Positions 39,592 to 48,570 of a DNA stretch of 50,994 nucleotides are shown piece by piece. Within the stretch, counting starts at the first letter, position 1. Every line of letters starts with the position of its first letter. The stretch is taken from positions 1 through 50,994 of the forward strand of contig CAKRDK010000016.1 of NCBI GenBank assembly GCA_934309475.1, read 5' to 3'. The notes under the pieces are model-generated. The model was given only the letters and a program-made list of their open reading frames with translations. It was not told the DNA's origin and made no database searches. The stretch is from an uncultured Roseburia sp. GTDB taxonomy: Bacteria; Bacillota; Clostridia; Lachnospirales; Lachnospiraceae. A program made the position numbers and the translations under genes.

Positions 39592-42396
39592 ATGAAAAGA
39601 ATGAAACAATTTTTGGCACTTTTTCTTTGTGCTTCGATGTTGACGACACCGCTTGATTATGTGGTTAAGGCAGATCAGGACAACACTGAAATGATAGAAG
39701 AATCGGAGACCACCGAGACAGCAGGCAAAATGGAGGAAACTGAGCCAACCGAGCCAGAAGAGACAGAGGAAGAAGTCAAAGAATCGGAGACCACCGAGAC
39801 AGCAGGCAAAATCGAGGAAACGGAATCAACCGAGCCAGAGAAAGAACCAGAAGAAACCGAGGAAGCAGAGCCAGCCGAGACAGAAAAAGAGACCGAGACA
39901 GAGAAAGAAACCGAGGAAGCAGAGCCAACCGAGACGGAGGAAGAAATCGAGGAAACCGAGACTACCGAGATGACGGAAGATTTGAACCCTGAAACAGAGC
40001 ATAAGACTGGTGGCTACATCACGGTTCCGGGTGAAAATGAGGTTGGTGTGCTGGATTCCACCGAAGGGGACGGTCTTGAGATTTATCAGGCAGCAGCATT
40101 GCCGGCGAAATACAAAACAGAGCGTCTGACGACAGTAAAAGATCAGAATCCGTATGGAACCTGTTGGGCATTTGGGTCTACTGTGCTGGCAGAGACAAGC
40201 CTTTTAAAGGAAAATGCATCGTTGGATATCTCGACTTTAAATTTGAGTGAATTGCATCTGGCGTATTTTACAAACAATACAGTGACAGATCCACTTGGGG
40301 GAACAGAGGGAGACAGTAATGTGCTGAATGATTCTTCGCTCGGTTTTCTTGACACTGGCGGAAACTACATGTTTTCCATGCAGGCATATGCGAACTGGCT
40401 GGGAGCGGCAGATGAGGAAAAAGCACCATATACGCAGGCAGATACAGTGCTTGCGAATGGTCTGGACAGCAAACTGGCTTATGATGACAGTGCGCACATG
40501 ACGGGAGCCTATGTGGTAAATATCAACGAGGACAGAGAGAATGCAAAAAGACTGTTGATGGAGTACGGCGCTCTTGGCATAAATTTTTGTGTAGAATACA
40601 GCAGTTATGATGAAGAACACAATTCGTACTACAATCCGGAGGTAGAAGATTCGGATCATGCGGTCACGGTTGTGGGCTGGGATGATACATTTTCAAAAGA
40701 AAACTTTCCGGTAGAAGCTCCGGGAGACGGTGCATGGCTGGTGCGAAACAGCTGGGGTGATGATGGCGAGAGCTTTGACGGATATTTCTGGATGTCCTAT
40801 TATGAGGGATCACTGCAGAATGCGGCATATGCTTTCTCGTTTGTAGAAAAAGGCGACGAACAGTATTATGAAAATAACTATCAGTACGATGGTTGTGAAT
40901 ATTCGACAAGTTATACAGGGGCAGGCGACACGGTGAAAGCTGCCAATGTATTTAAAGCGAAAAAGGCAAACGAACAGTTAAAGGCGGTATCCTTTGAGAC
41001 AGAGGAGACAAACGAGCAATACACAGTCGATATTTATGTAAATCTTTCCAGCAGGAAAAACCCGGAAAGCGGTATGCATGTACAGTCCATAAAGGGAAAA
41101 ACGACTTATGAAGGGCTGTATACCGTCGAATTGGAGAAGCCGGTATATCTGCAAAAAGGGGATAAATATGCGGTGGTTATCACACTTAAAAAACCGGGAA
41201 AGACAGCCTCTGTTTCGGTTGAGAGTTCCATTGCGCTCGAAAACTGGTTAGACTGCACAGCGTATTCCAAAGCCGGTCAGAGTCTGGTAAAAGAGAATGG
41301 TAAATGGACAGATTACGGAGAGGATGGAACCGGAAATTTTCGAATAAAGGCGTATACGAACAGAGTAAAAGATTTGGTTCCGGTTAAAAAAGTAACCGTA
41401 TCAGCTTCTGAGAAAAAGATTGGAGTTGGTGGAACTACAAGACTAAATGCAACAATATCACCGGAAAATGCGACGAATCAGAAAGTAACATGGACAAGTT
41501 CCGATGAGACGATTGCAAAAGTTAATGCGAACAGTGGCGTGGTGACAGGAAAGAAAGCGGGAAAAGCGACCATCACAGCGACGACGGTGGATGGAAATAA
41601 GAAGGCATCTGTCACAATCAAAGTCGATGCCACGAAACTGACGGGAATTTCGCTGAATAAGAAAAAAGAGACCATTGCCTATGGAGAAAGCGTTAAATTG
41701 TCTGTCAGTTATGCACCAGCCAATACGAAAGACGATAAGACCGTGACATGGTCGAGCAGCAACAAGAAAGTGGCAAAAGTCAATCGAAAAGGTGTTGTGA
41801 AAGCATATGGATATGGAGATGCCACAATTACGGCAAAAGTAGGGCAGCATACCGCAAAATGCAAGGTAACGGTGCTCCCGGCAGAAGTCTCCTGTTCAGC
41901 GGTCGGAAACAACAAAGGTGACAAGGTAACCGTCAAGTGGAAATCAGTAGAGAATATCAGTGGCTATGAGATGAACAGGCTCAAATTTCGGAAGGGAAAA
42001 TTTTATGGCTCTGAGTATGTGGCAGATGTGCAGGCAGGTACACAATCTTATGTAGATACGGAAGTTGAATTGAAAAAATATGAGTATTTTTACTATGTAA
42101 AAGCCTATTATATTGATGATGAGGGCGAGTATTATATGAGCCAGACCGCAGATTTATCGGCGGTAAAATACAAAATCTCCTATGAGTTAAAGGGCGGTAA
42201 AAATAACAAAAAGAATCCGAAATATATCACGTATGACCAATATACATCGGGGGAAAAAATAAAACTGAAGAATCCAACCCGAAAGGGATATACGTTTGCA
42301 GGATGGTATCGGGACAAGAAGTGTACCAAAAAAGTAACTTCCATCAAGGGATGTAAAAAGAATATAAAACTTTATGCGAAGTGGAAGAAAGCATAA
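39592..42396 (+). CDS. Secreted papain-like (C1A) cysteine protease with Big2 and InlB-type repeats
   Basis: 934 residues from ATG 39592 (AGGGAG six bases upstream). A signal peptide (residues 1-27, ending VVKA) is followed by a low-complexity Glu/Thr/Pro linker (~30-135). The C1A peptidase domain (~170-400) has oxyanion Q185, nucleophile C191 (QNPYGTCWAFG), H356 (SDHAVTVVGWDD) and N386 (LVRNSWGDDG). A lectin-like domain follows (~410-590), then two Big2-type Ig domains (~600-765), a fibronectin-III-like stretch and a C-terminal InlB B-repeat (GYTFAGWYRDKKCTKKV). There is no LPxTG motif or membrane anchor, so it is released or held non-covalently. It should degrade extracellular proteins. Expression probably depends on a response regulator. 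Confidence 0.92.
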   Translation: MKRMKQFLALFLCASMLTTPLDYVVKADQDNTEMIEESETTETAGKMEETEPTEPEETEEEVKESETTETAGKIEETESTEPEKEPEETEEAEPAETEKETETEKETEEAEPTETEEEIEETETTEMTEDLNPETEHKTGGYITVPGENEVGVLDSTEGDGLEIYQAAALPAKYKTERLTTVKDQNPYGTCWAFGSTVLAETSLLKENASLDISTLNLSELHLAYFTNNTVTDPLGGTEGDSNVLNDSSLGFLDTGGNYMFSMQAYANWLGAADEEKAPYTQADTVLANGLDSKLAYDDSAHMTGAYVVNINEDRENAKRLLMEYGALGINFCVEYSSYDEEHNSYYNPEVEDSDHAVTVVGWDDTFSKENFPVEAPGDGAWLVRNSWGDDGESFDGYFWMSYYEGSLQNAAYAFSFVEKGDEQYYENNYQYDGCEYSTSYTGAGDTVKAANVFKAKKANEQLKAVSFETEETNEQYTVDIYVNLSSRKNPESGMHVQSIKGKTTYEGLYTVELEKPVYLQKGDKYAVVITLKKPGKTASVSVESSIALENWLDCTAYSKAGQSLVKENGKWTDYGEDGTGNFRIKAYTNRVKDLVPVKKVTVSASEKKIGVGGTTRLNATISPENATNQKVTWTSSDETIAKVNANSGVVTGKKAGKATITATTVDGNKKASVTIKVDATKLTGISLNKKKETIAYGESVKLSVSYAPANTKDDKTVTWSSSNKKVAKVNRKGVVKAYGYGDATITAKVGQHTAKCKVTVLPAEVSCSAVGNNKGDKVTVKWKSVENISGYEMNRLKFRKGKFYGSEYVADVQAGTQSYVDTEVELKKYEYFYYVKAYYIDDEGEYYMSQTADLSAVKYKISYELKGGKNNKKNPKYITYDQYTSGEKIKLKNPTRKGYTFAGWYRDKKCTKKVTSIKGCKKNIKLYAKWKKA
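39700..39821 (+). repeat. Near-identical 41-bp direct repeat within the protease linker
   Basis: The segments at 39700-39740 and 39781-39821 differ by one or two bases and both encode ESETTETAGK plus EETE. They are part of the acidic linker and a likely site of recombination that changes linker length. Confidence 0.8.
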
Positions 42397-42407
42397 TAAG
42401 GTAGTGA

Positions 42408-42439
42408 CCCTCCCAGACGATTCTGGGAGGGATTTTTTT
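42408..42439 (+). terminator. Terminator after the protease
   Basis: CCCTCCCAGA (42408-42417) pairs with TCTGGGAGGG (42422-42431), loop CGAT, followed by A and T7. Confidence 0.95.
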
Positions 42440-42523
42440 CGCAGAAAAAGAAAAAAAGTTGAATTGTCCCATATTAGAAGCTATACTGTGTTCATGAGAA
42501 ATTTAGAAGAATAAGGAGTCAAA

Positions 42524-43729
42524 ATGACAAAGCAAAATGAAAAAAAGGATGCCTGCCCATACGCAAAAAAATGCGGTGGCTGTGATTACCAGGGCATGCC
42601 TTATGAAAAACAATTAAAAGAAAAGCAAACGTATGTGGAAGAGCAGGTGAAAAAATTCTGCAAGGTACAGCCGATTGTCGGCATGGAAGATCCATATCAT
42701 TATAGAAATAAGGTGCACGCTGTTTTTGATATTGAAAAAAGAGGTGCGCGTGGCAAGAATAAAGGACGCGGAGGCGTTGCCGCCGGGGCAGTTATTTCCG
42801 GTGTCTACAAAGCCGGAACGCATGATGTCATCAACATCGACGAGTGCCGGATTGAAGATGCGAAAGCGGATGCCATCATCCGTGATATCCGCGGTCTGCT
42901 TCGTTCTTTTAAAATCAAGACGTATGACGAGGATACAGGATATGGACTTTTGCGCCATGTTCTGATTCGCCGCGGCTTTACAAGCGGACAGATTATGGTT
43001 GTACTTGTATTAGGCTCCCCGATTCTGCCGTCTAAGAATAATTTTGTAAAGGCTTTGCGGAAACTGCATCCGGAGATTACAACGATAGTCGTAAACGTAA
43101 ACGATAAGCGCACAAGCATGGTGTTAGGCGAAAAGGAAACGACAATCTACGGAAAAGGCTTCATTGAGGACACGCTCTGTGGATGTACTTTCCGCATCTC
43201 ACCGAAATCTTTTTATCAGGTGAATCCAGTTCAGACGGAAGTGCTTTACAACAAGGCAATCGAGTATGCCGGGCTGACCGGGAAAGAGCGCATTGTGGAC
43301 GCCTACTGTGGAATCGGAACGATTGGACTGATTGCGGCATCGAAAGCGAAAGAGGTTATCAGCGTTGAACTGAATCAGGACGCTGTGCGTGATGCAATTA
43401 TCAATGCAAAGCGCAATAACATAAAAAATGTGCGTTTTTATCATGCAGATGCCGGAAAATTCATGGTGGAAATGGCAGAGCAGAAGGCGGAAGTGGATGT
43501 CGTATTTATGGACCCACCACGCGCCGGAAGCGACGAGGCATTTTTGTCATCGGTTGTCCGTCTTGCACCGAAAAAGGTGGTGTATGTCTCCTGTAATCCG
43601 GAGACGCTTGCAAGAGATTTGAAATATCTTTCGAGTCATGGGTACAGCGTAAAAGAAATTACACCTGTAGATATGTTTCCATGGACAAAACATTGCGAGG
43701 CAATCGTTCAATTGCAGAGAGGCAGATAA
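42524..43729 (+). CDS. rlmD: 23S rRNA (uracil-C5)-methyltransferase, RlmD/RumA family
   Basis: 401 residues. It opens with a [4Fe-4S] motif C11-x5-C17-x2-C20 (CPYAKKCGGCDYQ), as in RlmD; the fourth ligand is probably the Cys in DECRIE. There is no clear TRAM domain at the N-terminus. The methyltransferase domain has DAYCGIGTIGL (SAM loop), VELNQDAV, VFMDPPRAGSDEAF and the catalytic VSCNPETLARDL near the end. It makes m5U in 23S rRNA. Some Firmicutes have RlmCD, which modifies two positions, so the exact site is not fixed. Confidence 0.9.
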   Translation: MTKQNEKKDACPYAKKCGGCDYQGMPYEKQLKEKQTYVEEQVKKFCKVQPIVGMEDPYHYRNKVHAVFDIEKRGARGKNKGRGGVAAGAVISGVYKAGTHDVINIDECRIEDAKADAIIRDIRGLLRSFKIKTYDEDTGYGLLRHVLIRRGFTSGQIMVVLVLGSPILPSKNNFVKALRKLHPEITTIVVNVNDKRTSMVLGEKETTIYGKGFIEDTLCGCTFRISPKSFYQVNPVQTEVLYNKAIEYAGLTGKERIVDAYCGIGTIGLIAASKAKEVISVELNQDAVRDAIINAKRNNIKNVRFYHADAGKFMVEMAEQKAEVDVVFMDPPRAGSDEAFLSSVVRLAPKKVVYVSCNPETLARDLKYLSSHGYSVKEITPVDMFPWTKHCEAIVQLQRGR

Positions 43730-43770
43730 AATTAGAAACATTACCATTTTATTTCAAATGTAAAATCTGA

Positions 43771-43799
43771 TTGTATAAAAGAAATGGGTAAGTTATAAT
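43771..43799 (+). promoter_or_regulatory. Promoter of the Rpn-family pseudogene
   Basis: TTGTAT (43771-43776), 17-bp spacer, TATAAT (43794-43799). Confidence 0.65.
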
Positions 43800-43861
43800 A
43801 TAAATGTGGTCAGGTGTCTTTTTGGGGATGACTATATCTGTTACAAAAAGGAGGAAGACCA

Positions 43862-44564
43862 GTGAATACAGAATTAAAAAATGCAGTGAAAGCAACAGAT
43901 TCAAAAGCACAGTATGATACGAGTGCAAAGCGTCTGTTAGGACAGAAGAGCATACTGGCACATATACTGGTAAAAACAGTTGATGAGTTTAAGGGCATGA
44001 ATCCCAAGGATGTGGTCAACTGCATCGAGGGAACACCACATATCAGTACTGTACCTGTAGATCCTGGACTTACAAATGCAGCTAATGAAAAAAATGGTGA
44101 GAGAGACTGGTCAGTTTCAACACAGAAAATGAAGAGATCAATGAAGGTCTGGTAAGATTTGATTGGTTCTTATGAATGGAAAGGAAATCTTGACCTGCTG
44201 AATATCATAATGCTTGGACTGGCAAAGAATCTGCCGGAACATGATGAGACATATGAACTGCATCGTCTGTTAGGGGGCGTTGCTGTCACAGGAACTTACA
44301 ATAGATGAAAAACTAAACATAATTGGAAATGAATACGATATTCCTATTGAGGAGAACTTCAGGAAGGATGTGAGCGTTATGTGTAACTTGGGTCAGGGAA
44401 TTGAAGACAATGGTATTGCGATTGGAGTAGCAAGGGAAAAAGCGCAAATTATTCTTAATATGTACAAGAATGGTTTCACTGCAGAACAGATAGCCTCAGC
44501 TACAGATAAGGATATAGAAGAAGTGAAAGCGATTATTGCAGGGAAGGAACCTGCACTTGCATAA
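43862..44564 (+). pseudogene. Rpn/PD-(D/E)XK family (recombination-promoting nuclease-like) pseudogene
   Basis: It starts with GTG 43862 behind AAAGGAGG. The first part (to DVVNCIEGTPHISTVPVDPG) and the last part (ELTIDEKLNIIGNEYDIP, then FRKDVSVMCNLGQGIEDNG and a repeat-like helical tail) match the two ends of the ~300-residue Rpn-family proteins common in Clostridia. A frameshift near 44105 loses the frame; reading +1 restores SFNTENEEINEGLVRFD. The text then jumps to IGSYEWKGNLDLLN, so about 100 central residues with the PD-(D/E)XK core are deleted. A further frameshift lies in GGGGG near 44276. The gene is dead. Confidence 0.82.
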
Positions 44565-45047
44565 AGTTATGTAAGAAAAAGAGAGCCTTTGAGTTTAAAC
44601 AACTTGGAGGCTCCTGTTATATGAAGATTTTGAAAATAATAGATACAGCTGAACTATCTGATGAAAAATGGGTATATGGAAATGCAGTTGGATAGTGAAT
44701 GTGTAAATTTAATGCTGAAAAAGCAAAAGAATACAAAGATATTTTTTGAAGGGGTTACATTCTTTGTCAGATAGAGACGAGTATCCAATTCGTGCAAAGT
44801 AGGGGCGGATGGTTTTGCAGCATTTGAGTGTTAGTACTAGGAAAGCCTAGTTGAAAATAAAAAAGCTACTTTAGATGAAAACAAATTTTAGTAGCTTTAT
44901 GTATGGGAACATCACAATTATTTAATACTGGAGAATTTTATAAGGGTTATGATTATTATCAGATATGATCAAAGTGTGTAACGTGTGAGATATATTTTAT
45001 ACCCCAAAGAACGTTGATTGACTTTAAGTGAGAGGAGGGAACGATTC
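44565..45047 (+). other. Region without an intact gene; one hairpin
   Basis: No credible ORF. Short stretches (for example KQKNTKIFFEGVTFF near 44725-44770) look like remains of a gene broken by stops, but I cannot name it. A hairpin AAAGCTACT (44862-44870) / AGTAGCTTT (44890-44898) may be an old terminator. Confidence 0.6.
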
Positions 45048-45170
45048 GTGAATGTGCTTTCGAAAATGGAATTAGATAAGTTATCAATCATGTACGATGG
45101 TGATAAAAATAGAGATGCTACGAGTAAGATTAGAGGATTTTTATTTCAGGATTATGTAACAATCAAGTGA
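45048..45170 (+). pseudogene. N-terminal stub of a lost gene, possibly a dsDNA-nuclease-type defence protein
   Basis: GTG 45048 with a perfect AGGAGG nine bases upstream. Only 40 codons remain before the frame enters the IS4-family remnant, where TGA ends it. The stub reads ELDKLSIMYDGDKNRDATSK followed by IRGFLFQDYVTI. The GFxFQ-D motif near the start is like that of DUF4297/Cap4-type nuclease domains, but 40 residues are not enough to be sure. The intact start and abrupt loss at the IS edge indicate deletion by or with the insertion sequence. Confidence 0.6.
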
Positions 45171-45823
45171 AGATATGTCTTTAATCTCCATTTACAACAA
45201 AAATAAAAAGAGGCGGGGCAACTCAAAATATCTGCTTTCTGTTATGGTTGATGTAGTGAAGGATGGTGAAATCATTCCTGCAAAAGTAGTCTATGTCCGC
45301 AATCGCAACAAACGCAAGGAATATCTCTGCCTCGTTTCCACAGATGTAAATCTGGATGAAAATGAAATCATCCGGATTTATGGAAAACGCTGGGATATAG
45401 AGGTATTTTTCAAGGTATGCAAAAGCTACCTTAACTTGAGCAGAGAATGCAATTCTCTGTCCTATGATGCAATGACTGCGCATACCGCAGTTGTTTTCAC
45501 CCGATATATGATGCTGTCACTGGAAAGCCGGGAATCCAATGATAACCGGTCACTTGGGGAGCTCTTTTTATACTTTTCTGACGAAATGTCTGATATCACA
45601 TGGATACAGGCTTTTCAAATGCTGCTCCAAATGTTCAGAACAATGCTTTCAGATAACACTGAACTTTCAGACGAAAAAATCAATGAATTGGCGAATGCAT
45701 TTATGGATGCACTTCCTGCTATGATGAAAATACGACTGCAGGCTGCATAAAGGCTGAACATTGACAACTGAATAACTGCCAGGTATTGAATTTTGAAGGT
45801 GCATAGCTAAAATTTATGTGCGA
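45165..45823 (+). mobile_element. IS4-family transposase remnant, copy A (3' half)
   Basis: An open frame from MSLISIYNKNKK (45175) to the TAA at 45748-45750 gives the C-terminal ~190 residues of an IS4-family DDE transposase. The family YREK signature is seen in IYGKRWDIEVFFKVCK (Y-x2-R-x3-E-x6-K). The N-terminal half with the first catalytic Asp residues and the left IS end are missing, so it cannot transpose. The right end extends ~75 bp past the stop to about 45823, where similarity to copy B stops. Confidence 0.85.
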
Positions 45824-46201
45824 TATTTGAGTAATGTATAAATACATTTAGAAGTGAACTAAAATTGAAATAATAAAAAAATTATTATTATAAAAGAATA
45901 AATTTATTGCATTTTAGACATTTAATGTTATTATAGTCATATTGCCAATAATATGTTTGTATATTTATCTTGGAGACCAGCTATGAAAAGTCAACCATAA
46001 ATTAGCAAAAAATTTCTTCATATCGGTGGTAAAAAAGGGTAACTTTAATAGAGCTCCCTTAGGGTGCTTTTTCAAAATCTATCGATATTGGTATACAGGG
46101 AAAAATCAAAAGTCCATAGTATCTGAATTGTATTGAACCACGATATTAAAAGAAAGGAAACGAGTGATAATTAACATCCTAATTATCATACAAGAATATA
46201 T
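45824..46201 (+). other. AT-rich region with one small terminator
   Basis: No gene is seen. AGCTCCC/GGGTGCT (46052-46068) followed by T-rich sequence looks like a small terminator. Base composition becomes clearly more AT-rich than the core genome from here to about 49.3 kb. Confidence 0.6.
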
Positions 46202-47263
46202 ATGATAAAAACAGTAATAGATAATATGAGAATGTATGCGATTATGCAGAATAATATGAAAAGAATATTTAAATCTTTATTAGCATGTTTTTTTGTGCTT
46301 AGTGTGCTTATTATAAATCAAGTTCAAGTATTTGCTTGGTCTTCTAGCAGTTCTAGTAGCAAAATTAATACTCATTTATACTTAGTGAAAAACTCTAGTT
46401 ACTATACATCTTCCAATTTTACAACAAATGAAAAAAGTGTTTTGAGCGTAGCAATTTCAGTTGCTGACAACGGAAATTATACTCACTCTAGCAAGGGTAG
46501 TGTACATGGGGGTGGAAACTATGTGTTATGTTTACGTTATTTATATACAGTTGCTTACTACTTAAATCAAGATAATTCCCTTGATACGTCTTTCGAATTA
46601 GCTGATACTGATATGACAAGTTATGGAATATCGGATTCTGCTTTAGGTAAGTCTGCAACTGATATTAAAGATGGTGATTCGAATATTGGAAATATGAAAC
46701 TTGATATCTATAAGATTATTAATTCTAACCTTGTTGTTTCCGTTGGCGAAAGCAATAATAGAATGAGAGCAATCAAAGTTCTTGGATTAGCTCTTCATTT
46801 AGGTGGAGATATTTATGCTCATCGAACCACTGTTCCAGTAGATAGCATCGCTGAATTTGAGCAAAGTGATTTTACTACTACACAATACAAAGCTTTTAAG
46901 GAAGCTATCGATAAAGGGACATTAAAATTTGTTAGTATTAATAATTATACTACCACTTCTACTTCCACAAAGTATGAAGATAATGTGAAATTTTTCTCAA
47001 GTAGATATTTTAATGCAACTAAGTTTACAACTAATATGTTACTTAAATATTTTATTAACAACAAAGAATGGGGGTTGTCTATTATCCTTCCTTGGACTCA
47101 AAATTCAAGCTGGACAGATACTTTTACAACTACTTCAGGAGCAGTCAAACAAGTTACTATGAAATTAATTAATTTTAGTACTTATGTAGAAGCTTCTGGA
47201 TACGGGTCAAACTATTTAAGTAAAAAATATGGCCTAGATCCTACTGAAATCACTGCATCCTAA
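46202..47263 (+). CDS. Secreted zinc-dependent phospholipase C-like protein
   Basis: 353 residues, or 335 if the in-frame ATG at 46256 (MKRIFKSLLACFF) is used; neither has a strong ribosome site. A signal peptide ends VQVFA, leaving a mature N-terminal Trp (W46). This is the hallmark of zinc phospholipases C (B. cereus PLC, C. perfringens alpha-toxin), whose mature Trp1 binds zinc, and the following INTHLYLVKNSS resembles their first His segment (H58). LGLALHLGGDIYAHR (H199, D203, H207) fits their HxxxD-x-H zinc motif, with a shorter last spacing. H95 and H102 may supply others. The C-terminal part has no recognised C2/PLAT domain. Codon use and AT content differ from core genes, suggesting transfer. 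It should act on membrane lipids outside the cell, but activity is unproven. Confidence 0.7.
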   Translation: MIKTVIDNMRMYAIMQNNMKRIFKSLLACFFVLSVLIINQVQVFAWSSSSSSSKINTHLYLVKNSSYYTSSNFTTNEKSVLSVAISVADNGNYTHSSKGSVHGGGNYVLCLRYLYTVAYYLNQDNSLDTSFELADTDMTSYGISDSALGKSATDIKDGDSNIGNMKLDIYKIINSNLVVSVGESNNRMRAIKVLGLALHLGGDIYAHRTTVPVDSIAEFEQSDFTTTQYKAFKEAIDKGTLKFVSINNYTTTSTSTKYEDNVKFFSSRYFNATKFTTNMLLKYFINNKEWGLSIILPWTQNSSWTDTFTTTSGAVKQVTMKLINFSTYVEASGYGSNYLSKKYGLDPTEITAS

Positions 47264-47628
47264 GTATAATGAGAAGTCTTTAACATATTTATGATATGAT
47301 GTTAATGTAATCATAGAAAGAGTGCTACCGATAGACGGTTTTCTTACTTTATAGGAAATTTCTCAAACAGTCAGAAATAGTGTATAATGAACTGGAAATA
47401 AAAAATGACATGACAAAAGAGCGAAAGATGGATTCGTCATGACGTTGTTTATGAAGTTTTTTGTTTTGGTTTAGGACAGTTGCACTATCTGACTATGGAG
47501 AAAGAATTACTATGAGCATGGATTTATCCATATCCCATAACCTTTCGATATTGTTCAAGTGGTGAATATTGGCTAATAGATTTTTTGCATTCGTATCTAA
47601 TAGATTTTACAGTTGAAGAATCCATTAT
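47264..47628 (+). other. Non-coding AT-rich stretch
   Basis: No credible gene. It contains a TATAAT-like box (47392-47397) and an inverted pair CATGAC/GTCATG near 47411-47440. Possibly remains of mobile DNA; nothing definite. Confidence 0.5.
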
Positions 47629-47870
47629 GAAAAAGTCGTTCAAAATGAATCTTATAGATAGAGTGAGTGAATATGTAGGTATAAAAAAAGAAAATATTAT
47701 CATGGCAAAAACAATGTCAGCAAGAGTTGTAAGTGATGAGGAATACGATGAAATTAAAACTATAATAAGAAAAAAAAGGATTTCGTAAATTTCGAAATAT
47801 GGTGAAGGAGAAAGAACAGAAGCAAATGATGGAAATGCTCAAGAAAGTCGAATGCAAAGAAAATTTTTGA
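47629..47870 (+). pseudogene. Small frameshifted ORF of unknown function
   Basis: ATG 47629 (MKKSFKMNLIDRV) reads to a TAA at 47786-47788. Just before this lies a run of eight A (47770-47777). Dropping one A opens a further 27 codons (GFRKFRNMVKEKEQKQMMEM...) to TGA 47868-47870 with the same lysine/glutamate-rich helical style, so the original protein was probably ~78 residues. Function unknown; a slippage-read product cannot be excluded. Confidence 0.45.
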
Positions 47871-47936
47871 TTATAATAGAATATAATACATAGATAAGAA
47901 AAGTAAGGTAACAATTTACTGATGAAAAATAGCTCA

Positions 47937-47979
47937 AAACCACTCAATTCACATTCAATGTGGAGTTGGGTGGTTTTTT
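47937..47979 (+). terminator. Terminator hairpin
   Basis: AAACCAC...CAA...CACAT pairs with ATGTG...GTTG...GTGGTTT, followed by a T6 run. Confidence 0.85.
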
Positions 47980-48019
47980 GTTAGGACAAGGTCCTGTTTC
48001 CGGCATTTTCAGCAGCTAT

Positions 48020-48063
48020 AAAAGAACCAAAGAGCTGGTACATAAAAGCTATGTGGTTCTTTT
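48020..48063. terminator. Second hairpin, possibly bidirectional terminator
   Basis: AAAAGAACCA (48020-48029) pairs exactly with TGGTTCTTTT (48054-48063); an inner AGCT/AGCT pair is also present. A-runs and T-runs flank both sides. Confidence 0.7.
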
Positions 48064-48345
48064 GATTCTTTATAAGAATGAATGATGTTGAGTAGAAATG
48101 AAATGGTATTAACAGATTCAATGGAATCTGGTGATGAAGAGGAAAAAAGTATGCAGAGAAGATAGATGATTATTGAGGAAAAGCGGCGTAGTTATGGTGA
48201 GAAGTGCAGGAAATAGATATAGTAGGTAACAGATAGTGCTATTTGCTATGTAAATTAAAATCAGATATTGCTCGTTGACCAAATACGAGAATGAAAGAAT
48301 AATAAATATATGCAATGCGTGAAAAAACAGGAGAGGAGAAATTTG

Positions 48346-48570
48346 ATGGAAGAGGAAATGGACTTAAAAGATAAATTGATTAAACTACGAAAAAGTATGG
48401 GGATGAATCGGAGACAGTTCTGCGAATATTTTGAGATTCCGTATATGACGGTATCCGATTGGGAACATGGAAATAGGAGAGTACCTGCTTATTTATATAG
48501 GTTACTGGAATATTATGTCAGAATGGAGCAGATGAAGAGGGAGAATACGGATGGCAAAGAAACAGATTAA
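48346..48570 (+). CDS. Helix-turn-helix (XRE-type) regulator
   Basis: 74 residues from ATG 48346 (AGGAG seven bases upstream; an in-frame ATG 36 bases earlier is less likely). It is a single HTH domain: KDKLIKLRKSMGMNRRQFCEYFEIPYMTVSDWEHGNRRVPAYLYRLLEYY (read in parts), the XRE/Cro-like layout with the W-E-x-G-x-R-x-P end seen in phage and plasmid-type regulators. The KilA-N gene overlaps its end by 20 bp, so the pair is one unit, probably a mobile-element regulator with its antirepressor-like partner. Confidence 0.82.
   Translation: MEEEMDLKDKLIKLRKSMGMNRRQFCEYFEIPYMTVSDWEHGNRRVPAYLYRLLEYYVRMEQMKRENTDGKETD

Larger units (their letters stand above)
47871..48345 (+). other. Intergenic region with two terminator-type hairpins
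   Basis: No credible gene. Hairpins at 47937-47979 and 48020-48063 are listed separately. The rest contains short lysine/glutamate-coding fragments with many stops. Confidence 0.55.

Noticed and set aside
39690..39980. Short tandem repeats that could suggest a CRISPR or satellite
   Set aside because: They are in frame and encode the Glu/Thr-rich linker of the secreted protease; spacing is irregular.
45048..45170. Calling the 40-codon stub a complete small protein
   Set aside because: Its frame ends only because it runs into the IS4 remnant, and the text reads like the start of a longer domain.
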